Assembly (NCBI GenBank): GCA_023228145.1
Contig: JALOBU010000019.1
Location: forward strand, 1 to 53,810
DNA from: Bacteroidales bacterium
Lineage (GTDB): Bacteria > Bacteroidota > Bacteroidia > Bacteroidales > CAIWKO01
DNA length: 53,810 bases
Reading direction: 5' to 3'
Within the stretch, counting starts at the first letter, position 1. The number at the start of each line of letters is the position of its first letter. A program made the position numbers and the translations under genes. The notes under the pieces are model-generated. The model was given only the letters and a program-made list of their open reading frames with translations. It had not been told where the DNA came from and did not search any database. This document shows positions 28,709 to 37,406 of the stretch, one piece after another.

Positions 28709-29424
28709 AAGCAATGATATTAGCAGCCGGAATGGGAACACGCCTCGGGAAACTGACCACAGAGAAACCGAAAGCGTTGGTGGAAGTGAACGGCAAACCC
28801 ATGCTTGTACATGCTTTGGAGTACCTGAAATCATCCGGGATAAAAGAAATAGTCATCAATATACATCATTTTGGCGAACAGATAATAGATTTTTTAAATC
28901 AAAAAAATAATTTCGGAATTCATATTACTGTTTCTGATGAACGAAACGAACTGCTTGACACCGGCGGCGGGCTTATGAAAGCTTCATGGTTCTTCGATGA
29001 CGGGAACCCTTTTCTTGTGTATAATGTGGATATCCTTACCAAAACCGATATCACCAAGCTACTGCAACATCATAAGAAAAATAAAGCATTGGCCACACTG
29101 GTTGTAAAAAAACGGGAGACCTCCCGCTTTTTTCTGGTTGATGATAAAAACTTACTTTGCGGTTGGGTTAATAAAAGAACGGATGAAAAAATAATTACAA
29201 GGAAATCCAAATCATTTGCTGAAGTGGCATTCAGTGGCATACAGATAATAGACCCTGCCATATTTCAACTCTGTAAAAAAAATGGTAGGTTCTCCCTGCC
29301 ACAAATGTACCTTGAACTGGCTTCGCATTTTAAGATTGTTGTATATTATGATGAGGCACTTTGGTATGATCTGGGAAAGCCTGAAAACATTGCTAAAGCG
29401 GAAAATAAGTTTTTTATTATTTAA
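28705..29424 (+). CDS. MurU-like sugar-1-phosphate nucleotidyltransferase
   Basis: 239 residues, a short NTP-transferase domain without a C-terminal acyltransferase. N-terminal signature MILAAGMGTRLGKLT with EKPKAL, then VYNVDIL (metal site Asp), and the C-terminal WYDLGKPENI block. In the neighbouring context it would make UDP-MurNAc from MurNAc-1-P, bypassing de novo synthesis. An alternative is another nucleotide-sugar pyrophosphorylase for glycans. Translational coupling to the AmgK-like gene favours MurU. Confidence 0.82.
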   Translation: MKAMILAAGMGTRLGKLTTEKPKALVEVNGKPMLVHALEYLKSSGIKEIVINIHHFGEQIIDFLNQKNNFGIHITVSDERNELLDTGGGLMKASWFFDDGNPFLVYNVDILTKTDITKLLQHHKKNKALATLVVKKRETSRFFLVDDKNLLCGWVNKRTDEKIITRKSKSFAEVAFSGIQIIDPAIFQLCKKNGRFSLPQMYLELASHFKIVVYYDEALWYDLGKPENIAKAENKFFII

Positions 29425-29487
29425 TAGCACAACAGGATATATTAATATTTATGCTATCTTTACATTAAAATCAAATTATTTTTTATT

Positions 29488-29805
29488 ATGAGCGAAGAAA
29501 TCAACAAAGAAAATTCCGAAAAAAAAGAAGAAGGTTTCTGGGATAAGCTTAAAGACAAAGCAGAAGATGCCTGGGAGGACGTAAAAGAAGGCGCTGAAAA
29601 AATAAGTGAAAAAGCGGAAGTTATTTTTGACAAAGCCGAAGATAAAGCTGAGGAATTATGGGATAAAACTAAGGATAAAACGGCCGACCTTCTTGATAAA
29701 ACCAAAGATAAAATTGAAGGCGCGTCAGATAAGTTAAAAGGCAAAAAAAACAAACCCGAACCTCCCAAACCGGCCAGCGAAGCGGGAAAGCCACATGGAA
29801 CCTAA
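29488..29805 (+). CDS. charged amphipathic repeat protein, LEA/YtxH-like
   Basis: 105 residues, almost entirely Lys, Glu, Asp and Ala, with repeated short units of the kind DKAEDKAEELWDKTKDKTAD spaced at about 11 residues, followed by a Pro-rich tail. Such patterns form long amphipathic helices seen in LEA-like stress proteins and YtxH-type proteins. No signal peptide or membrane helix is visible. The start is fixed by the ATG at 29488 after an A/T-rich leader. The function is unknown; desiccation or envelope stress is only a guess. Confidence 0.6.
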   Translation: MSEEINKENSEKKEEGFWDKLKDKAEDAWEDVKEGAEKISEKAEVIFDKAEDKAEELWDKTKDKTADLLDKTKDKIEGASDKLKGKKNKPEPPKPASEAGKPHGT

Positions 29806-29889
29806 AAATTAAGTATTCAAACTACTTCTGTTAGTATGGCCTCGCTAAATAATCGAACACTATAATTATAATGTGATTAAAACATTACA

Positions 29890-29962
29890 GGGGCGTTAGC
29901 TCAGCTGGAAGAGCGCCAGGTTCGCAATCTGGAGATCACGGGTTCGATCCCCGTACGCTCCA
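29890..29962 (+). tRNA. tRNA-Ala (anticodon CGC)
   Basis: 73 bases fold as a cloverleaf: acceptor GGGGCGT/ACGCTCC including the G3-U70 wobble that marks alanine tRNA, D arm GCTC/GAGC, anticodon stem CCAGG/TCTGG with loop TTCGCAA (anticodon CGC), T stem ACGGG/CCCGT with TTCGATC, discriminator A at 29962. CCA is not encoded. It would read GCG codons. Confidence 0.93.
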
Positions 29963-30153
29963 CGAAGTGGAGAAGACACAGGCAACGCAAGCTGCCGTTT
30001 TTTATTAAAAAACAAAAAAAATAATTTTCCTTTTTAGAGATATGACAACGCAACTCACTTATCCTGTTTCAAAAATTATTCCCCATGTCATAAAACAAAA
30101 CTTGAATTTTAGATTATTAAAATCTCAAACAATTTAGGAATATAATGAACCAA

Positions 30154-30208
30154 CGACAAGTGCGAAAGGATGCGGGCAGAATCTGCCTGTCCCGCACACA
30201 AAGTGTCG
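30154..30208. ncRNA. candidate structured RNA or REP-like element
   Basis: Nested complementary arms: CGACA (30154-30158) with TGTCG (30204-30208), GTGCG with CGCAC, GCGGG (30172-30176) with CCCGC (30191-30195), and a compact GGCAG/CTGCC hairpin at 30175-30187. It is far more GC-rich than its surroundings, and a terminator-like hairpin starts 21 bases later. It may be a small RNA tail, a repeat element, or an end of a non-autonomous mobile element. Confidence 0.35.
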
Positions 30209-30229
30209 GGGGGTAACCCAGACATAGGA

Positions 30230-30269
30230 AATCTTACATTTTAAACTTTATAAAATGTTAGATTTTTTT
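30230..30269 (+). terminator. strong hairpin terminator
   Basis: Fourteen-base arms AATCTTACATTTTA and TAAAATGTTAGATT pair with one T-T mismatch around a seven-base loop, followed by a run of T. It fits a rho-independent terminator for transcription from the tRNA side. Confidence 0.65.
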
Positions 30270-30730
30270 AGTCGATTCGTCATTACAATATTCTGGTTTA
30301 CTTATGCTTATATGATTAATTTTCTAATAACATTCATTAGAAATAAATTTTAAATGACGAATTTGTGTTCAACAAAGCAAGATATTTCGTATCCGAAGGC
30401 CTGAAATTATCACAATCCAGAAAAGGATTAATAAAACTATAACCTCCAACACGTATTTCCATGAAACTATGATTTTCTTTTAATAACTCAAAACATACAT
30501 GAAAATCGTCCCTGCCCAAAACCAACAATAATCCCTATCAAAATAAAAAAAATTTGATTTTTTTGTTATTCAATTTCTTTTGATTTTGTTTTTGTAGTGT
30601 TTTATTTTTTTCAGGTAATTTATTTTTTATAATTTTTTTTAAAATTTTACTTATTAAAATTAAATCTTTTAAGTAATTTAAATTTCTTTTGTTAATTTGC
30701 ACCCATAAGTTGAACTAAATATCGATTATT

Positions 30731-31810
30731 ATGACTATAATTAAAAACATTTTAACCATTAACCCTGGCTCAACATCAACTAAAATAGCTGTTTATGCCT
30801 CAAGCACTCAGTTATTTCTGAAAAACATTAAACATGCTACTGAAGAACTTGAAAAATTTGAAAAAATTTCGGACCAGTACGAATATAGAAAAAATATCAT
30901 CGTAAAGGAGCTTAAGTTAGCCAAAATAGATTTGCAGTCTATCCATATTATTGTCGGGCGCGGAGGACTTGTAAAGCCGATTCCATCAGGAATTTACGAA
31001 GTTAATGAAACCATGAAAAATGATTTAATGGCAGGAGGTTCCCGACAACATGCCAGCAACCTGGGAGGGCTTATCGCTGATGACCTTGCCAAGATGATAC
31101 CCGGTGCAAAGGCATACATCTCAGACCCTGTTGTTGTTGACGAATTAGATGACGTAGCACGTATTAGCGGACATCCTGAATTTAAAAGGATATCCATTTT
31201 TCACGCATTAAACCAAAAAGCTATTGGAAGAATGTATGCAAAAGATACAGGAATGAAATACAAAGACCTTAACCTAATTGTGGTTCATATGGGTGGTGGT
31301 ATCAGCGTTGGCGCCCATAAAAAAGGCCGTGTGGTTGATGTAAACCAGGCCTTAGACGGAGAAGGCCCTTTTTCACCGGAACGTAGCGGAACCTTACCGG
31401 CAGGAGACCTAGTGAGGCTTTGTTTTAGCGGAAAATATTCTCAACCGGAAATATTGAAAATGATAACCGGCAAAGGCGGCTTTGTCGCATACCTTGGAAC
31501 AAATAACGCTTATGATGTTGAGCAGCGTGTGAACGCTGGCGACCAGCAAGCCAAAGAGATACAGGAAGCTATGGCTTACCAGATTGCCAAAGAAATAGGT
31601 AGTATGGCTGTAGCACTAAACTGTGATATTGACGCTATTCTTCTGACAGGAGGCGTTGCATACAACAAAGATATAGTAGATTATATCACACAAAAAGTTA
31701 AAAAAATTGCTCCTGTTGCTGCCTATCCCGGAGAAGATGAGATGCACGCCCTGGCCATGAACGGCCTGATGCTTTCGAATGGCGATATTACCGCCATGGA
31801 ATATAAATGA
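30731..31810 (+). CDS. buk: butyrate kinase
   Basis: 359 residues, acetate/butyrate kinase family of the ASKHA fold. Visible blocks are ILTINPGSTSTKIAV (phosphate-1), VVHMGGGISVGAHKKG, RSGTLPAGDLVRL and the C-terminal ILLTGGVAYN. The enzyme interconverts butyryl-phosphate (or isobutyryl- and related phosphates) and ADP with butyrate and ATP, the last energy-yielding step of some fermentations. The usual partner, phosphate butyryltransferase, is not adjacent. A hairpin terminator follows at 31858-31878. Confidence 0.92.
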   Translation: MTIIKNILTINPGSTSTKIAVYASSTQLFLKNIKHATEELEKFEKISDQYEYRKNIIVKELKLAKIDLQSIHIIVGRGGLVKPIPSGIYEVNETMKNDLMAGGSRQHASNLGGLIADDLAKMIPGAKAYISDPVVVDELDDVARISGHPEFKRISIFHALNQKAIGRMYAKDTGMKYKDLNLIVVHMGGGISVGAHKKGRVVDVNQALDGEGPFSPERSGTLPAGDLVRLCFSGKYSQPEILKMITGKGGFVAYLGTNNAYDVEQRVNAGDQQAKEIQEAMAYQIAKEIGSMAVALNCDIDAILLTGGVAYNKDIVDYITQKVKKIAPVAAYPGEDEMHALAMNGLMLSNGDITAMEYK

Positions 31811-31857
31811 TCATAACGACTAATCATTTTTAATAACTCTGTTGGAGAAAATCGAAA

Positions 31858-31884
31858 AGCCGGGCTAACAGTCCGGTTATTTTT
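31858..31884 (+). terminator. rho-independent terminator after buk
   Basis: AGCCGGGCT (31858-31866) pairs with AGTCCGGTT (31870-31878) over nine positions, including two G-T wobbles, around an AAC loop, then TATTTTTATT. Confidence 0.75.
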
Positions 31885-31929
31885 ATTGAAAAATAGTAAC
31901 TTTACAAACAATTCCTTTATTTTTGATGT

Positions 31930-32724
31930 ATGAAACAATATCATGAACTCTTAGATAAAGTATTAAAAACGGGAGTCTCCAAAGCCGACAGGACGGGCAC
32001 AGGAACTTTAAGCATTTTCGGGTACCAGATGCGCTTTGATTTAGAAGAAGGCTTCCCTGTGCTTACTACAAAAAAACTGCACCTGCGTTCGATAATTCAT
32101 GAACTGCTCTGGTTTTTAAAAGGCGACACCAACATTGAATATCTCCACGAAAATAAAGTTACTATCTGGGATGAGTGGGCGGATGAAAACGGCGACTTAG
32201 GCCCGGTTTACGGTAAACAATGGCGTTCGTGGCAGAATGCAGAAGGAAAAACCATTGACCAGATTTCCGAACTGATACACATGATAAAAACCAACCCCAA
32301 TTCGCGCCGCTTGATTGTCAACGCGTGGAATGTGGGGGATTTGGAGAAAATGGCGCTCCCCCCCTGCCATATTTTGTTTCAGTTTTATGTTGCGGGAGGC
32401 AAACTCTCCTGCCAGCTTTACCAGCGAAGCGCAGATATTTTTCTGGGCGTCCCTTTTAACATTGCTTCCTACGCTTTATTTACCATGATGATAGCTCAGG
32501 CCTGCGGGCTGAAAGCAAAAGAATTTATTCATACCCTGGGAGACGCACACCTTTACAACAATCACCTGGAACAGGCACGGCTTCAGCTTACCCGCGACAT
32601 CCGCAAATTACCTGTGATGAAAATTAATACGGAAGTAAATGATATTTTTAAATTCAGGTATGAGGATTTTGAACTGCAGGACTACGACCCTCACCCGCAT
32701 ATAAAAGCGGATGTAGCTGTTTAA
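31930..32724 (+). CDS. thyA: thymidylate synthase
   Basis: 264 residues, standard ThyA length. Family blocks include KADRTGTGTLSIFG near the N terminus (folate/phosphate site), YGKQWRSW, the catalytic Cys in PPCHILFQFYV, YQRSADIFLGVPFNIASYA and HLYNNHLEQ. It makes dTMP from dUMP using methylene-tetrahydrofolate. It lies just before folA, the natural partner that regenerates tetrahydrofolate. Confidence 0.97.
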   Translation: MKQYHELLDKVLKTGVSKADRTGTGTLSIFGYQMRFDLEEGFPVLTTKKLHLRSIIHELLWFLKGDTNIEYLHENKVTIWDEWADENGDLGPVYGKQWRSWQNAEGKTIDQISELIHMIKTNPNSRRLIVNAWNVGDLEKMALPPCHILFQFYVAGGKLSCQLYQRSADIFLGVPFNIASYALFTMMIAQACGLKAKEFIHTLGDAHLYNNHLEQARLQLTRDIRKLPVMKINTEVNDIFKFRYEDFELQDYDPHPHIKADVAV

Positions 32725-32741
32725 GTGAACACATTTTTTAC

Positions 32742-32765
32742 CACATAGGCACATAGGACACATAG
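32742..32765. repeat. three tandem CACATAG units
   Basis: CACATAG occurs at 32742-32748, 32750-32756 and 32759-32765 with one- and two-base spacers in the short gap between thyA and folA. It may be a simple repeat or a binding-site array. Confidence 0.6.
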
Positions 32766-32782
32766 AAACACAAAGAAAAAAA

Positions 32783-33283
32783 ATGCAAGGAAAGAAACAA
32801 ATATCCATTATTGTTGCAATCGACGATAATTACGGCATTGGTAAAGATAACAAACTGCTCTGCCACCTGACAAACGACCTGAAAAGATTTAAGCAGATCA
32901 CATCAGGCAGTACGGTAGTGATGGGTAAAAACACATATTTCTCATTACCAAAGAGGCCTCTGCCAAATCGGAAAAACATAGTCATTTCTGATGATACCAA
33001 CGACCATTTTGAAGGCTGTACCACTGTGTATTCTATTGATGAAGCTATAGAAAAAATGGATACTGACAAGGAAAATTTCATTATGGGAGGCGCAAGTATT
33101 TACAGGCAATTTTTCCCATTTGCTGATAAATTATACATAACAAAGATTCACGCTGCATTTGATGCTGACACTTTTTTCCCTAAAATATCACAAGATGAAT
33201 GGGCGCTGATTGATGGAAGCGAAACATACACAGACCCTAATAACAATCGGAATTACAGTTATCTTATCTTCCACAGAAAATGA
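32783..33283 (+). CDS. folA: dihydrofolate reductase
   Basis: 166 residues. Typical blocks are ISIIVAIDDNYGIGKDNKLL, DLKRFKQITSG, VVMGKNTY, and GGASIYRQF. The enzyme reduces dihydrofolate to tetrahydrofolate. The gene follows thyA and overlaps the following lipoprotein gene by 4 bases (ATGA). Confidence 0.96.
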   Translation: MQGKKQISIIVAIDDNYGIGKDNKLLCHLTNDLKRFKQITSGSTVVMGKNTYFSLPKRPLPNRKNIVISDDTNDHFEGCTTVYSIDEAIEKMDTDKENFIMGGASIYRQFFPFADKLYITKIHAAFDADTFFPKISQDEWALIDGSETYTDPNNNRNYSYLIFHRK

Positions 33284-34116
33284 AAAAACTTTTTATTGTT
33301 TTTTTAATATTCTCAGCATTGTGCTCTTGCAAAAAAAAAGGTATGGAAGACCAGTTTGACATGAATCACGTAAACAGTTTTATTCATATTGAAAACTGTT
33401 CAAATGATATTTTTAAAACATTTTTATTTGCTTTGCAAAGCATGCAGGACAGTCTATTTCATCCCGGCGACAGTAATAATTTGCGCTTAAACGAAAACTG
33501 CCTTGAGGTTTCTTTGCAGCCCTTTGACACGAACACGTGGCCTAAAACATTAACTATCCATTTTTTCGAGAGTTTCTACCAGTGTAACGACGGTATTACC
33601 AAACATGGAACCCTTTCGGTGCTGGTGCCTGCTCCCTTGTTCCAACTTAACACAAAATATATCATTTCTTTCAGTAACTTTTACAGCAGCTGGGGGCCTG
33701 TTGACGGGACGAAAACCATCACAATCAGCATAGTAAGCAACAATAATATCAGCTTTAATGATACCACAACATTTTATATTGCTGACACACCCGGCACCAT
33801 GCAATGGCTTTCATCGCGCAATATTTCATGGGTAATGGGTGTTGATACCAAAAACAATATTTACGATGATTTGTTCATATACACCGGAAAGGGAGAATAT
33901 ACCGCACTTGATGGAGACCATACGGCAGATATGGTTGAATTTAACGCTAATGTCATCAGTGCTTTACAATTCACAAATTGGTGTTACTGGATAGGTAGCG
34001 GAAAAGCAGAGGTTATGCCTGAAAAACTTTCTGCCAGAACAATAACATTCTTAGATAGTTGCACAAACCGGGTGAAGGTTACCCTGGATAATGTGGATGA
34101 GTATGTAAACTTTTAG
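33280..34116 (+). CDS. predicted lipoprotein, unknown function
   Basis: 278 residues with a lipoprotein signal peptide: KKLFIVFLIFSAL, then LCSCKKK with Cys17 the likely lipidated residue and a Lys-rich stretch typical of Bacteroidota lipoproteins. The mature part is rich in beta-prone, aromatic and Asn/Thr segments, and no family is recognised. The ATG overlaps folA by four bases. It converges with the next gene, sharing four bases at the stops. Confidence 0.75.
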   Translation: MKKLFIVFLIFSALCSCKKKGMEDQFDMNHVNSFIHIENCSNDIFKTFLFALQSMQDSLFHPGDSNNLRLNENCLEVSLQPFDTNTWPKTLTIHFFESFYQCNDGITKHGTLSVLVPAPLFQLNTKYIISFSNFYSSWGPVDGTKTITISIVSNNNISFNDTTTFYIADTPGTMQWLSSRNISWVMGVDTKNNIYDDLFIYTGKGEYTALDGDHTADMVEFNANVISALQFTNWCYWIGSGKAEVMPEKLSARTITFLDSCTNRVKVTLDNVDEYVNF

Positions 34117-35375
34117 GTCTTCTGCTTTTTCTTCTTAGCAGCCGGAAACAGCACATTATTCAGGATAAGCCTGTAGCCGGGAGAACTTGTATAAAGATTT
34201 AATTCTGTAGGAGGGTCATAAACGAAGTGCTGATAATCTTCAGGGTCATGGCCTCCGAGAAAAGTCCACATGCCTTTGCCATAATCACCATGTAAGTATT
34301 TTACTTCTTCAAGCGATTTGTTTTCTCCCATAATCAGCACACTGGGTTTGACATATTTTTTGCTGAAAGCTGTGCTTTGCCCCATAAAAGCCCTTATGAT
34401 TTTTTCGTGGTTCTGGCAAAGCATGGTCGGCACAGGGTCCCATTTGGCAGAAAATTCAAACAAAGTGAAAAAATCGTTCTGAGATAATACTTTTCTGGTC
34501 AGGGAAACATCAATATTTGAAATTTCATATTGATAAGGGTTTGTAACTATGGTAAAATCGGTAAAAGCAAAACATCTGGAGTAATCAAGCTTCTGCTGTG
34601 CTTTCGTGTCAATAGGGTCCCCATCGAACATCACGTCGCAAATATCAACGCCTTCTGCGGCCAACGCAATATCGTAACTGTCGGGCGCCGAACACATTGA
34701 AAATAAGTAGCCTCCACCGGCTACAAAATCACGTATCTTTTTTGCCACCGCCAGCTTAAGTTGTGAAACTTTTGTGTAGCCGAGTTTTTTGGCGGTTTCT
34801 TCCTGCAGGCGTTGGTCTTCCCTGTACCAGGAGGCATTTTTGTAATTCGCCCAGAATTTCCCGTACTGCCCTGTGAAATCTTCATGATGCATGTGCAGCC
34901 AGTCATATACAGGTAAAACGCCCTGAAGGACTTCTTCATCGTAAACCACCTCATAAGGTATTTCCGAATAAGTAAGCGCCAAAGTAACTGCGTCATCCCA
35001 GGGCAGCTTGTTTTTGGGTGAATAAACGGCAATTTTTGGGGCTTTGACAAGTTTTACTTCATCCATATTTACTTCCGGGTCAGCAATTTCCATAAGAATC
35101 ACCGAGGCCTGCACATCAGAAATCACCTCAAAAGAAACTCCACGAAGGTTACATTCCTTCTGAAAAGCATCAATATATTTTGTCATAAAACTACCACCGC
35201 GATAATTCAGCAGCCAGCTTACCTCAACTTCTTTCTGTACAATCCAATAAGCTATGCCATAAGCCTTCAGATGGTTTGTCTGCGACTCATCCATTGGGAT
35301 AAGAATATAAGCACCGAAAGCCGGTTTAAGGGAAATGGCTATAATGCAAATAATTAAAAACTTTATGAATCTCAT
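34113..35375 (-). CDS. conserved exported protein, often labelled asparagine synthetase B
   Basis: 420 residues with an N-terminal signal peptide (about 1-20, ending KPAFGA). It has a conserved start (YILIPMDESQTNHLKAYGIAYW) seen in Bacteroidota proteins that databases label asparagine synthetase B, but there is no N-terminal Cys glutaminase nucleophile and no ATP-pyrophosphatase motif, so that name is not supported. A YLFSMCSAPDSYDIAL block resembles class I glutamine-amidotransferase-like folds. The location is envelope or periplasm. Function is unknown. Confidence 0.7.
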   Translation of the reverse strand: MRFIKFLIICIIAISLKPAFGAYILIPMDESQTNHLKAYGIAYWIVQKEVEVSWLLNYRGGSFMTKYIDAFQKECNLRGVSFEVISDVQASVILMEIADPEVNMDEVKLVKAPKIAVYSPKNKLPWDDAVTLALTYSEIPYEVVYDEEVLQGVLPVYDWLHMHHEDFTGQYGKFWANYKNASWYREDQRLQEETAKKLGYTKVSQLKLAVAKKIRDFVAGGGYLFSMCSAPDSYDIALAAEGVDICDVMFDGDPIDTKAQQKLDYSRCFAFTDFTIVTNPYQYEISNIDVSLTRKVLSQNDFFTLFEFSAKWDPVPTMLCQNHEKIIRAFMGQSTAFSKKYVKPSVLIMGENKSLEEVKYLHGDYGKGMWTFLGGHDPEDYQHFVYDPPTELNLYTSSPGYRLILNNVLFPAAKKKKQKT

Positions 35376-35478
35376 CCTGTGAAACTAAAACTTATTTTGT
35401 ATAACGAATTTGACTTACAAGTATTATGCAATAGAGGGTTGAATTCTATATGAAATTTTAAAAAATTTTCAAAATTCT

Positions 35479-37029
35479 TTAAAACGGGGTTTCTTCATTA
35501 TCGTTATCAACAGCTTTTTTTTCCGTTTTTTTATTCATCTTCGATTGTACGATTTTTGTGGTGCCGGGGTAAAAGTTTTCATTAGCAGGAATATCAACAT
35601 CGTCATATCCTGTATGGCCTTCAAAATCTGAAAACTTCCCTATTTCACGCTTAAAGCGTAATTTTACTTCTCCAGGCTGCCCGTTGCGGTGTTTGGCAAG
35701 TATGATTTCCGCCAGGCCTCGTGTCGGAGTTTGCTCCGAATCATCAAAAATGTCAATTTTGTAATATTCGGGGCGGTAAATAAACATGACAAGGTCGGCA
35801 TCCTGCTCAATGGCGCCCGATTCACGAAGGTCAGACAATATAGGCCTTTTGGAACCTGGACGTTTTTCTACTTCACGGCTGAGCTGCGACAATGCAATAA
35901 TCGGGATGTTCAGTTCTTTGGCCAGCCCTTTCAAAGCCCTTGAGATGCTGCTTATTTCCTGTTCACGCATGCCTCCCCGGGTTTCTATGCTTGCCGACAT
36001 CAGTTGCAGGTAGTCAACAATAATTAACTGAACATTATGCTGGGCAACCAGCCTGCGAGATTTAGCTCTTAACTCAAATACAGATAAGGCAGGGGTATCG
36101 TCAATAAATATCTGTGCATTTTCAAGCTTCTTAATGCGGTAATTCAATTGTTCCCATTCATGGTCTTCAAGATTTCCACGCCTCAGACGATCTGACGGGA
36201 GTTCTGTTTCCAGCGAAATCAGTCGCATCACCAACTGTATGGCCGACATTTCAAGCGAGAAAAAAGCTACTGGTTTTTCCCAGTCAATGGAAGCATTGCG
36301 CGCCAGGCTGAGCACAAAAGCCGTTTTACCCATGGAGGGGCGACCTGCAAGAATTATCAGGTCCGACTTTTGCCAACCTGCAGTGAGCTTGTCCAATTCA
36401 TAAAAACCTGATGGGACACCTAAGGTAGAAACACTATTTTTTTCGCTGGCCTCTTTGGCAGTTTCAATTTCCTTGATAGCTTCTTTCAGAATAGAATGCA
36501 TGTCGGAATATTTTCTGCGAAGATGGGTGTCGCTTACATTGAACAAATTTCTTTCGGCCTTGTCGAGCAACTCAAAAACATCTGTAGTGTCTTCAAAGGC
36601 ATCGGAGCTTATTTCGGATGAAATACGTATTAATTCTCTTTGAATAAACTTTTGAAGCAAAATTCTGGAGTGGTATTCGATATTTGCTGAAGAAGCCACG
36701 CTGGAGGTAAGCTGAGCAACATAATAAGGTCCTCCGGCAACCTCAAGCAAACCTATAGTTTTAAGTTCATTGGTTACGGTAAGTATATCTACCGGTTGCG
36801 ATTTGTTAAACAAATTATAAATGGCTTCAAAAATAAATTTATGAGAGTCTTTATAAAACACTTCCGGTTTTAGGATTTCTATCACATTCGCCAGGGCATC
36901 TTTTTCAAGCATCATAGCCCCAAGAACCACTTCCTCAAGCTCCACAGCCTGAGGAGGAATCTTACCATATTGCAAAAAAGATTGCTCAGAAATAACAGGT
37001 GCAACAGGTTTTTTCTTTTTTTCTACCAT
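35479..37029 (-). CDS. dnaB: replicative DNA helicase
   Basis: 516 residues with an N-terminal DnaB domain, linker and RecA-like helicase domain. Walker A is GRPSMGKT (229-236); the Walker B block is QLIIVDYLQLM; SLEMS, LSRE and RESGAIEQDADLVMF blocks are family features. It unwinds DNA at the replication fork as a hexamer. A possible -7 box (TATTTTTG, minus strand, 37047-37054) lies 18 bases upstream of the start codon. The Asn/Lys-rich C-terminal tail is longer than in E. coli. Confidence 0.96.
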   Translation of the reverse strand: MVEKKKKPVAPVISEQSFLQYGKIPPQAVELEEVVLGAMMLEKDALANVIEILKPEVFYKDSHKFIFEAIYNLFNKSQPVDILTVTNELKTIGLLEVAGGPYYVAQLTSSVASSANIEYHSRILLQKFIQRELIRISSEISSDAFEDTTDVFELLDKAERNLFNVSDTHLRRKYSDMHSILKEAIKEIETAKEASEKNSVSTLGVPSGFYELDKLTAGWQKSDLIILAGRPSMGKTAFVLSLARNASIDWEKPVAFFSLEMSAIQLVMRLISLETELPSDRLRRGNLEDHEWEQLNYRIKKLENAQIFIDDTPALSVFELRAKSRRLVAQHNVQLIIVDYLQLMSASIETRGGMREQEISSISRALKGLAKELNIPIIALSQLSREVEKRPGSKRPILSDLRESGAIEQDADLVMFIYRPEYYKIDIFDDSEQTPTRGLAEIILAKHRNGQPGEVKLRFKREIGKFSDFEGHTGYDDVDIPANENFYPGTTKIVQSKMNKKTEKKAVDNDNEETPF

Positions 37030-37406
37030 ATTAAAAAATTACTTTCCAAAAATAAGCTAATAAGAGCCTTGATGGTTAAGATTTGTTAGAAAAATTTATT
37101 AACATAAGTTTTTTTGGTAAAAATTTTTGAAGTGACTGAAGAAAAATGATTCATCAATCAACAAATACAGGGGCAGAGCCCCAAGATATTTTTAAATCTA
37201 AAAACTACTCTGAAATTAATAGTGCAAAGCACCGTAACATAACATGTATTATATAATAAAACACCTGCACACTACCCAATGATTTAACGCAATGATATTG
37301 ACGTGCTTCGCACCAAAAATTTATCACTTAAACCCGGATAAGTATTTTATAAAAAAAATTCATGGATATAGAAAACTGATTTTATTAACCAACTGCAAGT
37401 ACAATT
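37030..37406. other. non-coding gap
   Basis: Apart from a candidate dnaB -7 box (37047-37054, minus strand) and a small GGGGC/GCCCC hairpin near 37170, nothing recognisable is seen before the ompH remnant. Confidence 0.5.

Larger units (their letters stand above)
29963..30730. other. long non-coding gap with structured elements
   Basis: No gene that can be defended. It contains a GC-rich inverted-repeat cluster at 30154-30208, a strong hairpin with a T tract at 30230-30269, and a very AT-rich stretch leading to the butyrate kinase start. A 63-codon minus-strand frame at 30337-30528 was not accepted. Confidence 0.6.

Noticed and set aside
30337..30528. 63-codon open frame on the minus strand
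   Set aside because: Non-ATG start, no recognisable family, and it lies in a very AT-rich stretch between a terminator and the buk promoter region; could be a relic but cannot be supported.
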